From Eucommia ulmoides (taxonomy: Eukaryota > Streptophyta > Magnoliopsida > Garryales > Eucommiaceae), in contig CM028339.1 in assembly GCA_016647705.1 (NCBI GenBank), positions 22,917,803 through 22,981,802 of the forward strand: 64,000 nucleotides of DNA, given 5' to 3'. Below are positions 33,863-45,225 of this stretch, one piece after another. The notes under the pieces were generated by a model. That model saw only the letters and a program-made list of their open reading frames with translations, had not been told where the DNA came from and did no database searches. Position 1 is the stretch's first letter. Each line of letters opens with the position of its first letter. Position numbers and translations under genes: made by a program.

Positions 33863-35731
33863 ATGATGACATCAGAAAGCAATCCCGAATCTCCCCGAAC
33901 GACCCAGATAGCTCAGATGCAGGAAACTATTAACAGGTTGATGGAAAGGATCAACGAACTTAGCCGACCTCAGGAGGTGCCTATTCCTCCATCCAACGGG
34001 ACTCCTGTGACTAAATCCCCAAATGGAAACCCTGTAAGTATCGGGATGGAGAACTCAGGGCCGAATCCGAACCACGTCGGCCCGAACTTTGTAGTACCGG
34101 TCTACTATGGACCTCAGATGGGCCCTCATCCTTTCGCCTATGGAGCTCCGACATATCCCATCCAGGGGCATGTTTATCAGGCCTCGCCAGAGGGCTCGGC
34201 CCCCGCCGCCCCGCAGATCCTCATTCACCCGGAGAAGGTCGTTGCTCCACCAAACAATTCAAATGATAGCCAACCGGTCCCGGCCATTGAAACTGAAAAC
34301 AAAGAAGAGAATGGCCCTCCACCGGCTTGGCTTCTGAAAATGGAAAAATTGGAGAAAACTATGGAAGAATGGCAAAAGGAGAAGCCGTCCAAGAAAGCGA
34401 CGTACAAGGAGTTGTCAGCACCACCCGGGATTGTGTACCCGAAAAATTTCGTGGTTCCAGAGTTCACAAAATATGATGGCACTGGCCCTCCAGAATGACA
34501 TGTCAGCATTTACAAAGAGGAGTTAGGAATTCATGCTCGGAACGAAGACCTTTGCCTAAAGATGTTTCGGAGATCGTTGAAAGGACCGGCTCTCAACTGG
34601 TACATGACCTTGGAGCTATCACAGATTAAAACATTTGAAGATCTGGTAGAGGCCTTCTGTGAGCAATATGTGTACAATAGGGATGCCGCGCCAGACCGCA
34701 ATACCCTCTACCAGATACTGAAAAATAAAGACGAAAGTTTCCGGAGGTATACTGCTCGTTGGAGGGAAGAGGCTGCCAAAGTTGTCCCTAAGCTGAGCGA
34801 GGAGGCTCAATTAGAGATATTCAAGTCAATTCAGTCACCTCCATTCTATCGAGATCTCTCAAGCATAGCAGTGGTTTCTTTCGGCGACGTGATCAAACAG
34901 GCCGAGGTGACGGAAGAAGGAATAAGGAGCGGAAAAATTGAAGGGGCCCAATCCAATCTGACGAAAAGGTCAGCCCCGCCAAAGATGAAAGAAAATGAAG
35001 TAGCTGTTGTCGTTTCCCCTCGGCAAACCCATTACCAGAACTACCCCCAAGCTTTTTGTCCCCAAAACTACCCGAACCAGAACAACCAATATCACAACTA
35101 CCCTCCTCAAAATCGCCAAAACCAAAATTATCCTCAAAACCAACCCTATTCCCAAAGCCGCCCCCGCTATTACCAAAATGTACCTCCCCCTTATCAAAAC
35201 CACATTCCCCAATATTACCCTCAAGCCTACCCAACACCCTCTTACCATACCTATCAACCACACCCGAACACCCCACCTCAAATTCCTAACCGCACTCCAA
35301 GGTCAGGAACCCAATACCACCAAGACCTTTTACCTCATGCTACTGGGAGAAATTTCCAGAACGACAAGAAAGAGCTACAAGACCTTCCGGTCTCGATCAC
35401 CGAGTTGTACCGGAATTGTTTGAAGCAAGAGATGCTGACACCCCTTCCATTCTACGAAGTTAAACCTGGGAGTAAAGCAGCTTCTTCAAATGCTTTCTGT
35501 GAATACCACTCAGGAACCAGAGGACATGCGACTGAGCAATGCTTTCAGCTGAAAGACAAAATTCAGGAGTTTATACGGACAGGAGCCATCACGTTTCCTA
35601 AAAAAAAAAAATCTGAGGCCGGTACGCCAAACTGTCAGCAGAATCCGTTGCCTGAGTATGCACCTTCGAGGGGTGGTGAAGTCAATCTTTACCAAAATAT
35701 TATTGGAGATGGGAGCGAGTCACGTGCCTAA
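33863..35731 (+). pseudogene. retrotransposon gag with one premature stop
   Basis: One continuous reading frame of about 622 codons, broken only by a TGA at 34496-34498. The N-terminal part (about 1-211) has a short coiled coil (MQETINRLMERINELSR) and a Pro-rich stretch. After the stop comes the retrotransposon gag core (FRRSLKGPALNWY, IKTFEDLVEAFCEQYV, ESFRRYTARWREEAAKV). A Gln/Asn/Pro/Tyr-rich stretch follows (about 35030-35300), then a zinc-binding variant CEYHSGTRGHATEQC (C-x2-H-x5-H-x4-C, about 35500-35544), and the frame ends at NLYQNIIGDGSESRA. It matches gag of plant Ty3/gypsy elements in order and length. Gag packages element RNA in cytoplasmic particles. The single stop may be recent or read through. 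Confidence 0.9.
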
Positions 35732-37590
35732 GGCTCAATTTGAAAAATCTAAAGACTACAAAACTGTTTTTTTGTTTGCTTTAAATTTGCGAGGTGTTTT
35801 GATAAAATTGAAAAATCTTTGCGTACTCACCTTTCCATCCCGTTGGTCTTTTGGATGGAAAAGGATTTGCTCTGTAATGACTTTTAAAATTTCAATAATG
35901 CAATACTGTTTATTCAAAACTGTGGTCTAATGTTTGAATCTTACTATTTCAGGTGCCCAAAATTGCCTGCATATGTTGTACGTGATGTGACTGAGTGAAG
36001 ATGTGAATGTGTGATTTCAATACAAAGTTAGACCACGATTCAATGGGACTATAATCAAAGGAAGATTATGTTTATCCAAACGATGGTGAAATCTGAAAAG
36101 GCCCGTAACCAAATTCGTCGGCGATTCCAGAAGTACCGGGGGGTTCAAAAGTCAAGATTGGTATCCATTGTCCTTACGATGCTTTGATATATTGTTGCAA
36201 GCTAATCAAACTATCTTTGGTGGTACTTTAGTGATTGATGAAACTAGGTGTAAATATCCCGATTTGCCTATTGTTTGAGTTACTCAATGGTAAAAAAGAA
36301 ATACAATCATCTCAGGCCAATGATCCCAATGAAGAAACTTTCAAATGTTGCAAGAAGATCTCAATTTCCAAATAAAATCAAGTTCATTGATAAGCTCGAT
36401 GTCCCTAAATCATTGTAAGTTCGATATATATAAAAAAAAAAAAAGGAGAAAAAAAAGAAAAAAAAAGAAAAAGAAAAAAAGAATAAAATAATAAGAAAAA
36501 AAGAAAAAAGAAAAAAAAAAAGAGAAAAAATAAATAAAAGAAATGGAAAAACGAAAAGTGGGATAACCGAATAAGAAGTATTGGTATAAATGTGGAAGAG
36601 ATTTGAAGAGGAAATAAAGATGATAGATAGATTTGTTCATATTTTTCACCTCGGTCCAAATTAGCGGCAAATGATATTTTTTGGAATCAGAACTTGATGG
36701 ATTTGAATGGAATTAGAATTTGAGAAAAGAAACATTGGTCGTGATCTGAAAATGTATTAGAATCATATTCCTCTACATTCTTGACTCAAGATCTCACAGA
36801 AAATCATATCGGGTATTGAAGGTACTCATTTTAGTAATTTTCGACATTTACCCATTTTTGGACTAAATCAGTTTTGCAGGACTTGAGAAAACACAGAGCA
36901 TGCAGGAGTATTAGAACCCCAAGCATTGAAGCACCTACTAATTTGAAAAGACAAGAATCCAGTCGAGCAAGCCAAGGAGATCTCGATGAGGTATGTTGGG
37001 CCTTCCCCTGAGTCGAAGGGAACTAAAAAAAAAATTGTCGCATCACCCTGAAGCATGTCGAACTCTCAGTTGAAAAGCGAGACTTCTAAATTCAAAAATG
37101 GAAAAATCTCCCGATACTGTCCCGTGACCCGAGAAAGTCAAGCGCCATCAAATGAGAGATTGCGACGGAAAAGGGGGGGACGGAATTGCTAGTCGTCAAG
37201 AGTGACAAGTTTTTCAAACTAAATTTTCGTGTTGCATGTGTTTTTTGTCCAATTACAGGGTTTTCAAAGGGCAGGGAAGCATGGATTTCTCTCTCACAAA
37301 GACTTCTTACCTTCCGGTTCAAATTAGAAACTTTTATTACTAAAAGTTCGAAAGCTCTAAATGAGCGTCCAGGTATGCGTTTTGCCTTGAAAAGGGCGAA
37401 AAGTGAACTACGCTAAACTTGATCCTCGGCATAATACTAAGGTACGCAGGCAATCTATAAATGTTCGGTCATCTGAGAGTTCGGCTGGGGCACATTTATA
37501 TCTTTGCTCTCTCATTCTGGCTCAGTCACAAGTTGGGGCATATTTTATACTCTTGAACTTTCTTTAAGCCCCTGGCCAAGAGGGCTGGGG
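35732..37590. other. non-coding interior of the TR-GAG element
   Basis: This is the place where pol would be expected. No reverse transcriptase, integrase or protease motif is present on either strand. It holds a purine-rich low-complexity tract (36430-36545) and short open frames without recognisable content. Confidence 0.75.
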
Positions 37591-37591
37591 C

Positions 37592-38400
37592 ATGAATAAT
37601 TTTTATTACTCTAAGCGATCCTCTAAACGGACACGTGTTCATCATGAGTATCGTCATGAGTCATTTTTTTATTACTCTAAACGATTCTCTAAATGGACAC
37701 ATGTTCGTCATGAGTACCGTCATGAATCATTTTATTACTCTAAACGATCCTCTAAACGGACACATGTTCGTCATGAGTACCGTCATAAATTATTTTATTA
37801 CTCTAAACGATTATCTTAACAGACGCTTGTTCGTCATGAGTATCATCACGAGTTAAATTTTTTTATCACTCTAAACGATCCTCTAAACGGACATTTGTTT
37901 ATCATGAACGTCGTCATGAGTCATTTTTTTTATTACTCTAAACAATCCTCTAAACGGACATATGTTCGTCATGAGTACCATCATGAATCATTTTATTACT
38001 CTAAACGATCCTCTAAACAGACACGCGTTTGTCATGAGTCATTTTTTATTATTCTAAACGATCCTCTAAACAGACACTTGTTCGTCATGAGTATCGTCGT
38101 AAGTCATCATTTTATTACTCTAAACGATCCTCTAAACGGACACATGTTCATCATGAGTACCGTCATGAATTATTTTATTACTCTAAAATAATCATCTTAA
38201 CAGACACTGGTTCGTCATGAGTATCATCACGAGTTAATTTTTTATCACTCTAAATGATCTTCTAAACGGACATTTGTTTGTCATGAATATCGTCATGAAT
38301 CATTCTTTTATTTCTCTAAACGGACACTTGTTCGTCGTGACTCTTCTTTTATTACTCTAAACGTACACTTGTTTGTCATGAGTATCGTCATGAGTCATTT
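37592..38400 (+). repeat. about 60-bp minisatellite before the 3' LTR
   Basis: About 13 units built on attactctaaacgatcctct, aaacggacacatgttcgtca and tgagtaccgtcatgaatcat. Some units are truncated (near 38300-38400). The unit length is not always a multiple of three, so the open frames here are not conserved coding sequence. Confidence 0.9.
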
Positions 38401-38519
38401 TACTTTATTTGTTCTACTACCAAAAAATACACTAAAAAAAAAAAAAAAAAAAAAAAAAAATGGGACAATCAAAATGACGTGGTCTTTTATCTTTGCCAAG
38501 CAAGTGGAACTTGCATGAC

Positions 38520-38534
38520 AAAGAGGGGGGCAGC
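38520..38534 (+). other. polypurine tract of the TR-GAG element
   Basis: aaagaggggggcagc sits directly before the 3' LTR (TGTAGACACGG at 38535), the expected position for plus-strand priming. Confidence 0.8.
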
Positions 38535-40757
38535 TGTAGACACGGCATTTTGACCGCCTCGCAAAAAATTATACTTTATATAGTTACCTTTATTTTATTT
38601 TTCTATTTATTTTGTTTTGATTGTACCGTATTTATGCGGTTTAATACTGCTAAATTAAGTTTTATTAATCTCTTAAGTAAATTAAATATTAGTAATTGAT
38701 TTTTATTTTTTTGGTTTTGTAGATTTTTCGAAGTGGAATAAAAACGCGTTAATTCGGAACAAAATGGACAAGAAACAGACGAGAACGAGAGAGGCCTGGA
38801 CTGCACGGGGGTGGGGGGGTGCACAAAGGTCGCACGTGCGACCAAAAACTGGCCGCATGTGCGGCCAGCAAGGGAGGGGCAAGGACCTTTTGGGTGCACC
38901 AAATTTTGGTGCACCCAAAAGGAGGTGGGTGCACCAAATTTCGGTGCACCCACCTCTTTTTTTTTAACTTTTTCATACTTTGTGCATTTTTTTTTTCGGC
39001 AGGTTTTCTGAGCCTTCATTCCTATAAATAGAATGAAGGCTCACAACACAGAAGAGGGTGATTTTTTTAGAGGAGAAGAATTTTTTAGGAAGAAATTTTT
39101 TAGAGAGGAATTTTTGTAAGGGAGAGGTGAAATCTGGAGAGAAATATTGAAGAAAATAATATTATTTTTATTTTATTGTAATTTTGAAGAAGAAAAATCT
39201 CCAAGAAGGTGGTAAATTTTCATCTGTTGTAAATCTTACTCTTATTTTTAAATAAGTTGTTATTATACTAATTTTTTTTTTGTAAATTAGATTTTTTTTT
39301 CCTTCCTTTATTATTTATTTATTTATTTATTTATTACTTTTTATTTTCTTTTTATTTTTATTTATTTTTTATTTTTTTGAGTAAGTAAAACGAGGCGGAA
39401 AATTCCCAACCTTCAATTTGAACGGTCTAAATTTAGAAGGGAATTACTCCCCTCGATGCGTGTGTGCGGGTGTTTTATTTAATTTTTATTAAATATAATG
39501 TGCTAACAATACGAGGTGAAAAATTTCCAACCTTCAATTTGAACGGTCTAAATTTAGAAGGGAATTACTCCCTTCGATGCGTGTGTGCGGGTGTTTTATT
39601 TAATTTGTATTAAATATAATGTGCTAACAATACGAGGTGGAAAATTCTCAACCTTCAATTTGAACGGTCTAAATTTAGAAGGGAATTACTCCCCTCGATG
39701 CGTGTGAGCGGGTGTTTTATTTAATTTGTATTAAATATAATGTGCTAACAATACGAGGTGAAAAATTCCCAACCTTCAATTTGAACGATCTAAATTTAGA
39801 AGGGAATTACTCCCCTCGATGCGTGTGTGTGGGTGTTTTATTTAATTTGTATTAAATATAATGTGCTAACAATACGAGGTGGAAAATTCCCAACCTTCAA
39901 TTTGAACGGTCTAAATTTAGAAGGGAATTACTCCCCTCGATGCGTGTGTGCGGGTGTTTTATTTAATTTATATTAAATATAATGTGCTAACAATACGAGG
40001 TGGAAAATTTTCAACCTTCCATTTGAACGGTTTAAATTTAGAAGGGAATTACTCCCCTCGATGTGTGCGTGCGTGTGTGAGCGTGTGTTTCTTTAACTCG
40101 TATTAAATATAATGTGCTAACAATATGAGGTGGAAAATTCCCAACCTTCCATTTGAACGGTTTAAATTTAGAAGGGAATTATTCTCCTCAATGTGTAAGT
40201 GTGTGCGTGCGTGTGTTTCTTTAACTTGTGTTAAATATAATGTGTTAACAAGATGAGGTGGAAAATTCCCAGCCTTCCATCAGAACGGTCTAGGTTTAGA
40301 AGGGAGATCACTTCCCTCAATGTGTGTGTATGTGTATATGTGTATATAAGGAGGATTTAAAAATAAAATAAAAACATTCGAATTTAAATTCTAATTGGAC
40401 TTAATCGGATAAGGTACCGTCTTTGGACGGGCGTCTTGGGGTGCTTGACACCTTCCCCGAGCGTAACTGACCCCCGAACTCTTTAAACGAATATCTGGTT
40501 AGACCATGTTATTTTTGGAGTCAAATTTTACTTAAGCCATTTTTTTTAAATTATTTTCAAAAAAGAAAAATATGGTGACCTAGCACATCATTTAAACCCA
40601 ATGCTAGGTGGCGACTCCTTTTTCTAAAACAGGCTTAAGTATATTTTAATGAGAAAATCGACGTTTTTAAAAACCCTTCTCGTTTTACCAGCGCCAAGCA
40701 TATATAAACATATATCTATATTTTTTTGGTTTTCTCTGGAAAATCGGGGCGCGTTCA
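38535..40757 (+). repeat. 3' LTR of the TR-GAG element
   Basis: 2223 bp. It is collinear with the 5' LTR but lacks one 121-bp unit and one 27-bp palindrome unit, with few other differences. It ends GCGCGTTCA and is followed by the CATTA duplication. Confidence 0.95.
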
Positions 40758-40762
40758 CATTA

Positions 40763-41225
40763 TGTTGAGTTGAATGACATGGTGCACATGGTGATCAAAG
40801 TGGAGCAACAATTGAAATGAGAGTGTTCCATACGAGTTGGGCAACAATCGGGTTTTTCTTCTTCTTAGAAACCAAATTGGAGCAAGAGGAACGAAAAGCC
40901 TAATTTTCAGCCCAACATTGAACCTTCCAAAATTCACAAACCTAGACGTACACCGAACCAAGATAAAACCAACTTCCAACCTTCTAGAACTAGAGAAATT
41001 AAATGCTTTAAGTATTTGGGAACAAGTCATATTGTATCTCAATGTCCTAATAAGAAAGTGATGATTATGAGGGTTGATAGAGGTATTGAAACCGAAGATG
41101 AGACGAATGATGATTTGATGCCACCTTTGGAGGATGCATGTAATGTTGAATACCCGATTGATGGAGAGCTTCTAGTTGTAAGAAGAGCTCTTATTGCAAA
41201 AGTAAAAAAAGATGAGAAAAAATAA
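40763..41225 (+). pseudogene. outer Gypsy gag, 3' part
   Basis: ELNDMVHMVIKVEQQL resumes the gag broken at 30822. A degraded CCHC knuckle follows (KCFKCLGTSHIVSQCPNKK, about 41005-41060), then MPPLEDACNVEYPIDGELLV. The frame then runs straight into Lys/Glu-rich sequence (41190-41290) that in related elements lies after the protease, so the protease segment has been lost. Confidence 0.8.
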
Positions 41226-41279
41226 AGTGAAAAGAGAAAAGAAAGTGAAAAGAAAAAAGGGAGTAAAAACAAAAACTGA

Positions 41280-44233
41280 GAAACAAGTGAGCTTTTACGC
41301 TAAGACAAGTGATATCAAGAGTGTTTTTTATGTGAACCAGCCTATATTTGTACTACTGTACAAAAAGACATGTTTTAGTACTAACAAACTTGACCAATCT
41401 TTGCCTAGTGTTGTAGTTTCTTTGTCGCAAGAATTTGAGGATGTGTTCCCTAACGATATGCCTAGTGGATTGCCACCTATTCGAGGCGTAGAACATCAAA
41501 TTGATTTTGTGTTGGGTGCAACAATTCCTAACCAACCAGCTTATAGGAGTAATCCAAATGAGACGAATGAACTTTAAAGGCAAGTAGAAGAGTTGCTGGC
41601 CAAAGGACATGTAAGAGAAAGCATAAGTCCGTGCACAGTACCGACACTACTTGTGCCTAAGAAGAATGGAATTTGGAGTATGTGTGTTGATTGCCGAGCT
41701 ATTAACAACATTACAGTAAAGTATCGATATCTCATTCCTAGACTACATAACATGTTATATGAGTTGCATGGGTCAAATATTTTCACTAAAATTTATTTGA
41801 AAAATGGGTATCACCAAATTAGAATGAAAGAGGGTAATGAATGGAAAACTACCTTTAAAACTAAATATTGATTGTATGAGTGGTTGGTAATGTCTTTTGG
41901 GCTAACTAATGAACCAAGTACATTCATGAGGTTAATGAATCATGCATTGTGTGCGTTTATAGGAAAGTTTGTCGTGGTCTATTTTGATGATATTTTGGTG
42001 TATAGTAAGAGCTTAGATGAGGATATTGATCACTTGCATTGTGTGCTTGATATTCTGAGAAAAAAAAAAACTATATGCAAATTTAAATAAATGTTCATTT
42101 TGCTTGGCAAAGTTGTGTTTCTTGGCTATATTGTTAACCCGAAAGAGGTTGTGGTGGATGAAAAAAAGATGAAGGCTATCAAAGAATTTTCCACACCTAA
42201 GTTAACCACGGAGGTAAGAAGTTTTCATGGTTTAGCTAGTTTTTATCATCGATTTGTTAAAGATTTTAGTACACTAGCTGCACCACTCATTGAAATTGTA
42301 AAAAAAAAAAAAATCGTGAATTTTAAAATGGGGTAGTGAAAAAGAGCGTGCATTTAATGAGATTAAAGAAAGGTTATGTGGTGCTTTTTTATTAGCATTA
42401 CCTGATTTTTCTAAAACTTTTGAGATTGAGTGTGATACTTATGCTATTTTGATGCAGGAAAAGCGGTCAATAGCATACTTTAGCGAAAATCTAAATGGTG
42501 TAGTGTTGAATTACCCGACATTTGATAAGGAGTTTTATGCATTGGTGAAAGCACTAGAGACTTGGCAACATTACCTGTGGCCTAGAGAGTTTTTCATACA
42601 TACCAACCATGAGTCCTTGAAGAACATGAAGGGACAAGGTAAGTTGAATAGAAGGCATTCCAAGTGGATGGAATTCATTGTATCCTTCCCTTATGTAATC
42701 AAATATAAACAAAGGAAAATATTATGGTTGATGCATTATCCAGAAGGTACGCCATTGTCTCTACTTTAAATGCAAAATTATTGGGGTTTGACTATGTTAA
42801 AGAGTTGCATGCTAATGATAATAACTTTGCTAATGTGTATGGGGCATGTAAGAAAACGATGTTTGGTAAGTTCTATAGAATGGATAGGCATTTGTTTAGA
42901 GAGAATAGAATTTGTGTGCCCAATAGTTCTATGCATGAGTTCCTTATGCGTGAAGCACGTGGGGGTGATTTGATGAGTCATTTTGGTGTGAGGAAGACCT
43001 TAGCTGTATTGCATGAACATTTATTTTTTTGCCAAAGATGAAGCATGATGTAGAAAGAGTTTGTGCTAGATGTGTTACATATGGACAGGCCAAATCTAGA
43101 ATCTTACCACATGGATTATACATTCCATTACCCGTACCTCGTGCACCTTGGGTGGATATTTCCATGGACTTTGTTTTAGGCCTACCAAGGTTAAGGAAAT
43201 GTATGAATTCAGTTTTTGTTGTTGTTGATAGATTTTCTTAGATGACACATTTCATATATTGTAATAAAATCAATGATGCAACCCACATTGCTGATTTATT
43301 CTTTAGAGAGATAGTACGGCTCCATGGTGTTCCGAGGAGTATCATGTCTGATTGTGATGTTAAGTTCCTTAGCTATTTTTGAAAACTCTTGTGGGGAAAG
43401 TTGGGAACTAAATTATTGTTTTTAATTACTTGTCACCCCCAAACGGATGGACAAACTAAGGTAGTGAATCCAACTTTATCTACTTTGTTGCGTACTATAG
43501 TTCAAAAGAACTTGAAAAATTGGGAGGATTGTTTGTCATTCATTGAATTTGCTTATAATCAGAGTGTTCACTCTACCACTGGTTTTTCACCATTTGAGAT
43601 TGTTTATGGTTTCAATCCACTAACTCTTTTGGATTTGCTGCCTTTGTCAATTGATGAGAGGGCTAGTTTGGATGGACAAAAGAAGGTTGAGATGCTAAAG
43701 AAACTCCACGAAAGTGTGCGACAACACATAGAGAATAAAAATGAGTAATATGCGACCAAAGCCAACAAGGGTTGTAGATGAGTCATCTTTGAATCGGGTG
43801 ATTGGATTTGGGTGCATATGAGGAAATAACGATTTCCATTCCGTAGGTGATCCAAACTACATCCTAGAGGGGATAGCCCATTCAAGTTCTTGAGATGATC
43901 AATGATAATACGTATAAGTTGGATCTTACAAGTGAGTATAACGTTAGTGCAACATTTAACATTTCTAATCTTCCTTCATTTGATTTACATGAAGATTTGA
44001 GGTCGAATCCTTGTAAAGAGAAAGGGGATGATAAGAACCAACAAGCACTTTCAAAGAATCTGTTGCATCTTCCAATTGGGCCTATTACTAAGGCAAGATC
44101 TAAGAAGATCAAAAAATCACTCGATGGGTTAATTCAAGAGATTTGGGCTAAGTCTAAAATGGTGAAATCCAAATTAGGCCCAAATGACGATCAAGGTCTA
44201 GTTCATCTCATCAAGGCAAACGAATGGGCCTAA
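41280..44233 (+). pseudogene. outer Gypsy pol: reverse transcriptase, RNase H and integrase, broken
   Basis: In order: the pre-RT segment (EDVFPNDMPSGLPPIRGVEH), RT (41580-42090; [10 protein letters not shown], then [12 protein letters not shown] at 41980), the thumb and connection, RNase H (about 42350-42720), the integrase zinc-binding region (about 42880-43090), the integrase core ([15 protein letters not shown] near 43150; SDCDVKF near 43350; HPQTDGQTK near 43440), and a C-terminal segment (GPITKARSKK) that overlaps the 3' LTR. The first catalytic Asp of RT is Tyr ([11 protein letters not shown]), and the integrase Glu is Lys (GQTKVVNP for the usual GQTEVVN). At least six stops or frameshifts occur. 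No chromodomain was seen. It is inactive. Confidence 0.88.
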
Positions 44234-44859
44234 GCATGAGAGCCACGAAATTTTTAACTTATTTACCTTTATTTTTTAATTAGTCTTTTAATTTTAATTT
44301 AGGTAATTCATTTAATGATTTGTAGGGCATGATTGCCAAATAGTCTCTTCTTTTTTAAACTAAGAGTGTAAGGTAAGTTAGAAAGTTTTATTATTCTTTT
44401 GTTTTATCTTGTAGTGTGAGACACTAGGGTTTTCTTTTATTTTTTAATTGTGGCCAACACTGTTCATGTGCACTATTTACAGCTAGATTTTTCTTGTATT
44501 CCTTGGTCGCCTATTCAAAAAGGTGGTGTAAGGATAAAGCATTACTTTTAATGAATATAATTGTGAGGGTTTTCTCTTACGTTCTTCAGAGAACGTTTTC
44601 TAAACTTATCAAAAATTTCTTGTGGCATTCAAACTCTATACCTTTGATTCGTGATTCACTTATAATAATTGGGTCAATGTTTATTACTTTATACCTTTGG
44701 TTCGCGTTTTATTCATCAAAAATTGGGTCAAGGTAATCTACCAAACTTTTATGTATCTTCGTGTTCTTCCTTTTTCATTTATAAATCTGAATTTAGTTCG
44801 ATCATCGCGAAGAAACCCTAAATTGGTTTTGGATCTCACTAATCTTTGGTAAGGCATCA
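44029..44859 (+). repeat. 3' LTR of the outer Gypsy element
   Basis: It starts TGATAAGAACCAACAAGC and ends ...GGTAAGGCATCA. The end of pol (stop near 44231) reads about 200 bp into it, a known layout in this group. Confidence 0.85.
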
Positions 44860-45225
44860 ATGGAGATGGCTAAAGACGAAGATGACGATGGCGATGGCTG
44901 AAGATGAGCGATGACGACAATGATGGAGAGACAACGACGATGATGAGCAAACGAACAATGATCGAGAATAGGAAGAAATAAGGAGGATGGATTGTCTCAT
45001 TAGTAATTCAATTAATGATGAGTGTGTTCTCAAATTGGATGGGAATGGATGGGAACCAAAAAAAAAAAATCATATTTTTTTTGTTTCTCACTTCCTTAGA
45101 ATTTCAAGAATCCATCCAATATTTTAGGATGAGATGGGACGGAAATAGGTTTGTCAAATGTGTTCCCAAATATCAATCCCAAAAATTTGGGAATGTGATG
45201 GGCACACTAACCAAACGGGCCCTTA

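Larger units (their letters stand above)
30828..40757 (+). mobile_element. 9.93-kb LTR retrotransposon with gag only (TR-GAG type)
   Basis: It has nearly identical LTRs (30828-33199 and 38535-40757), both starting TGTAGACACGGC and ending ...TTCA. A 5-bp target-site duplication CATTA flanks it (30823-30827 and 40758-40762). A primer-binding site follows the 5' LTR (TGGCAACTCCACTGGGGA at 33202), and a polypurine tract (aaagaggggggcagc) abuts the 3' LTR. The interior has one gag frame (33863-35731) and no protease, reverse transcriptase, RNase H or integrase in any frame; the remaining 2.8 kb is non-coding and ends in a minisatellite. It would need enzymes from a related autonomous element. The few LTR differences, apart from two repeat-unit indels, mark it as the youngest layer of the nest. 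Confidence 0.92.
28614..44859 (+). mobile_element. Ty3/gypsy retrotransposon, decayed and interrupted
   Basis: The 5' LTR (28614-29435) and 3' LTR (44029-44859) are about 0.82 kb each and clearly diverged by eye, so the insertion is old. A primer-binding site resembling the initiator-Met type (agtatcagag for the usual ggtatcagag) follows the 5' LTR at 29436-29450. Gag (30019-30822, resuming at 40763) and pol (41.2-44.2 kb) are riddled with stops. The protease segment is missing and a second LTR element sits in gag. No target-site duplication is visible (atagc against atgga), partly because the flanks are repetitive. Confidence 0.85.
27126..45222. mobile_element. outermost Harbinger-like element (TSD TTA) hosting two nested retrotransposons
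   Basis: The left end CAATGGCATTTGGTTAGT and the reverse complement of the right end, GGGCCCGTTTGGTTAGTG, share TTTGGTTAGT. TTA flanks both sides (27123-27125 and 45223-45225). Its own sequence is 27126-28613 plus 44860-45222, about 1.85 kb: AT-rich, with gaygatggcgatggc-type repeats on both sides of the insertion point. I find no transposase, so it is probably non-autonomous. Confidence 0.7.

Noticed and set aside
35732-37590. Search for a hidden pol in the TR-GAG element
   Set aside because: No RT (YxDD), integrase (HHCC/DDE) or protease (D-T/S-G) motif was found in any frame, so no pol is annotated.
37592-38191. Open frames with repeated YYSKRSSKRT-type peptides
   Set aside because: They follow the minisatellite of the TR-GAG element, shift frame between units and occur in several frames, so they are not a conserved protein.
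28609-44864. Target-site duplication for the outer Gypsy
   Set aside because: The adjacent pentamers atagc and atgga do not match, and the flanks are GAT/GAC repeats, so no duplication can be claimed.
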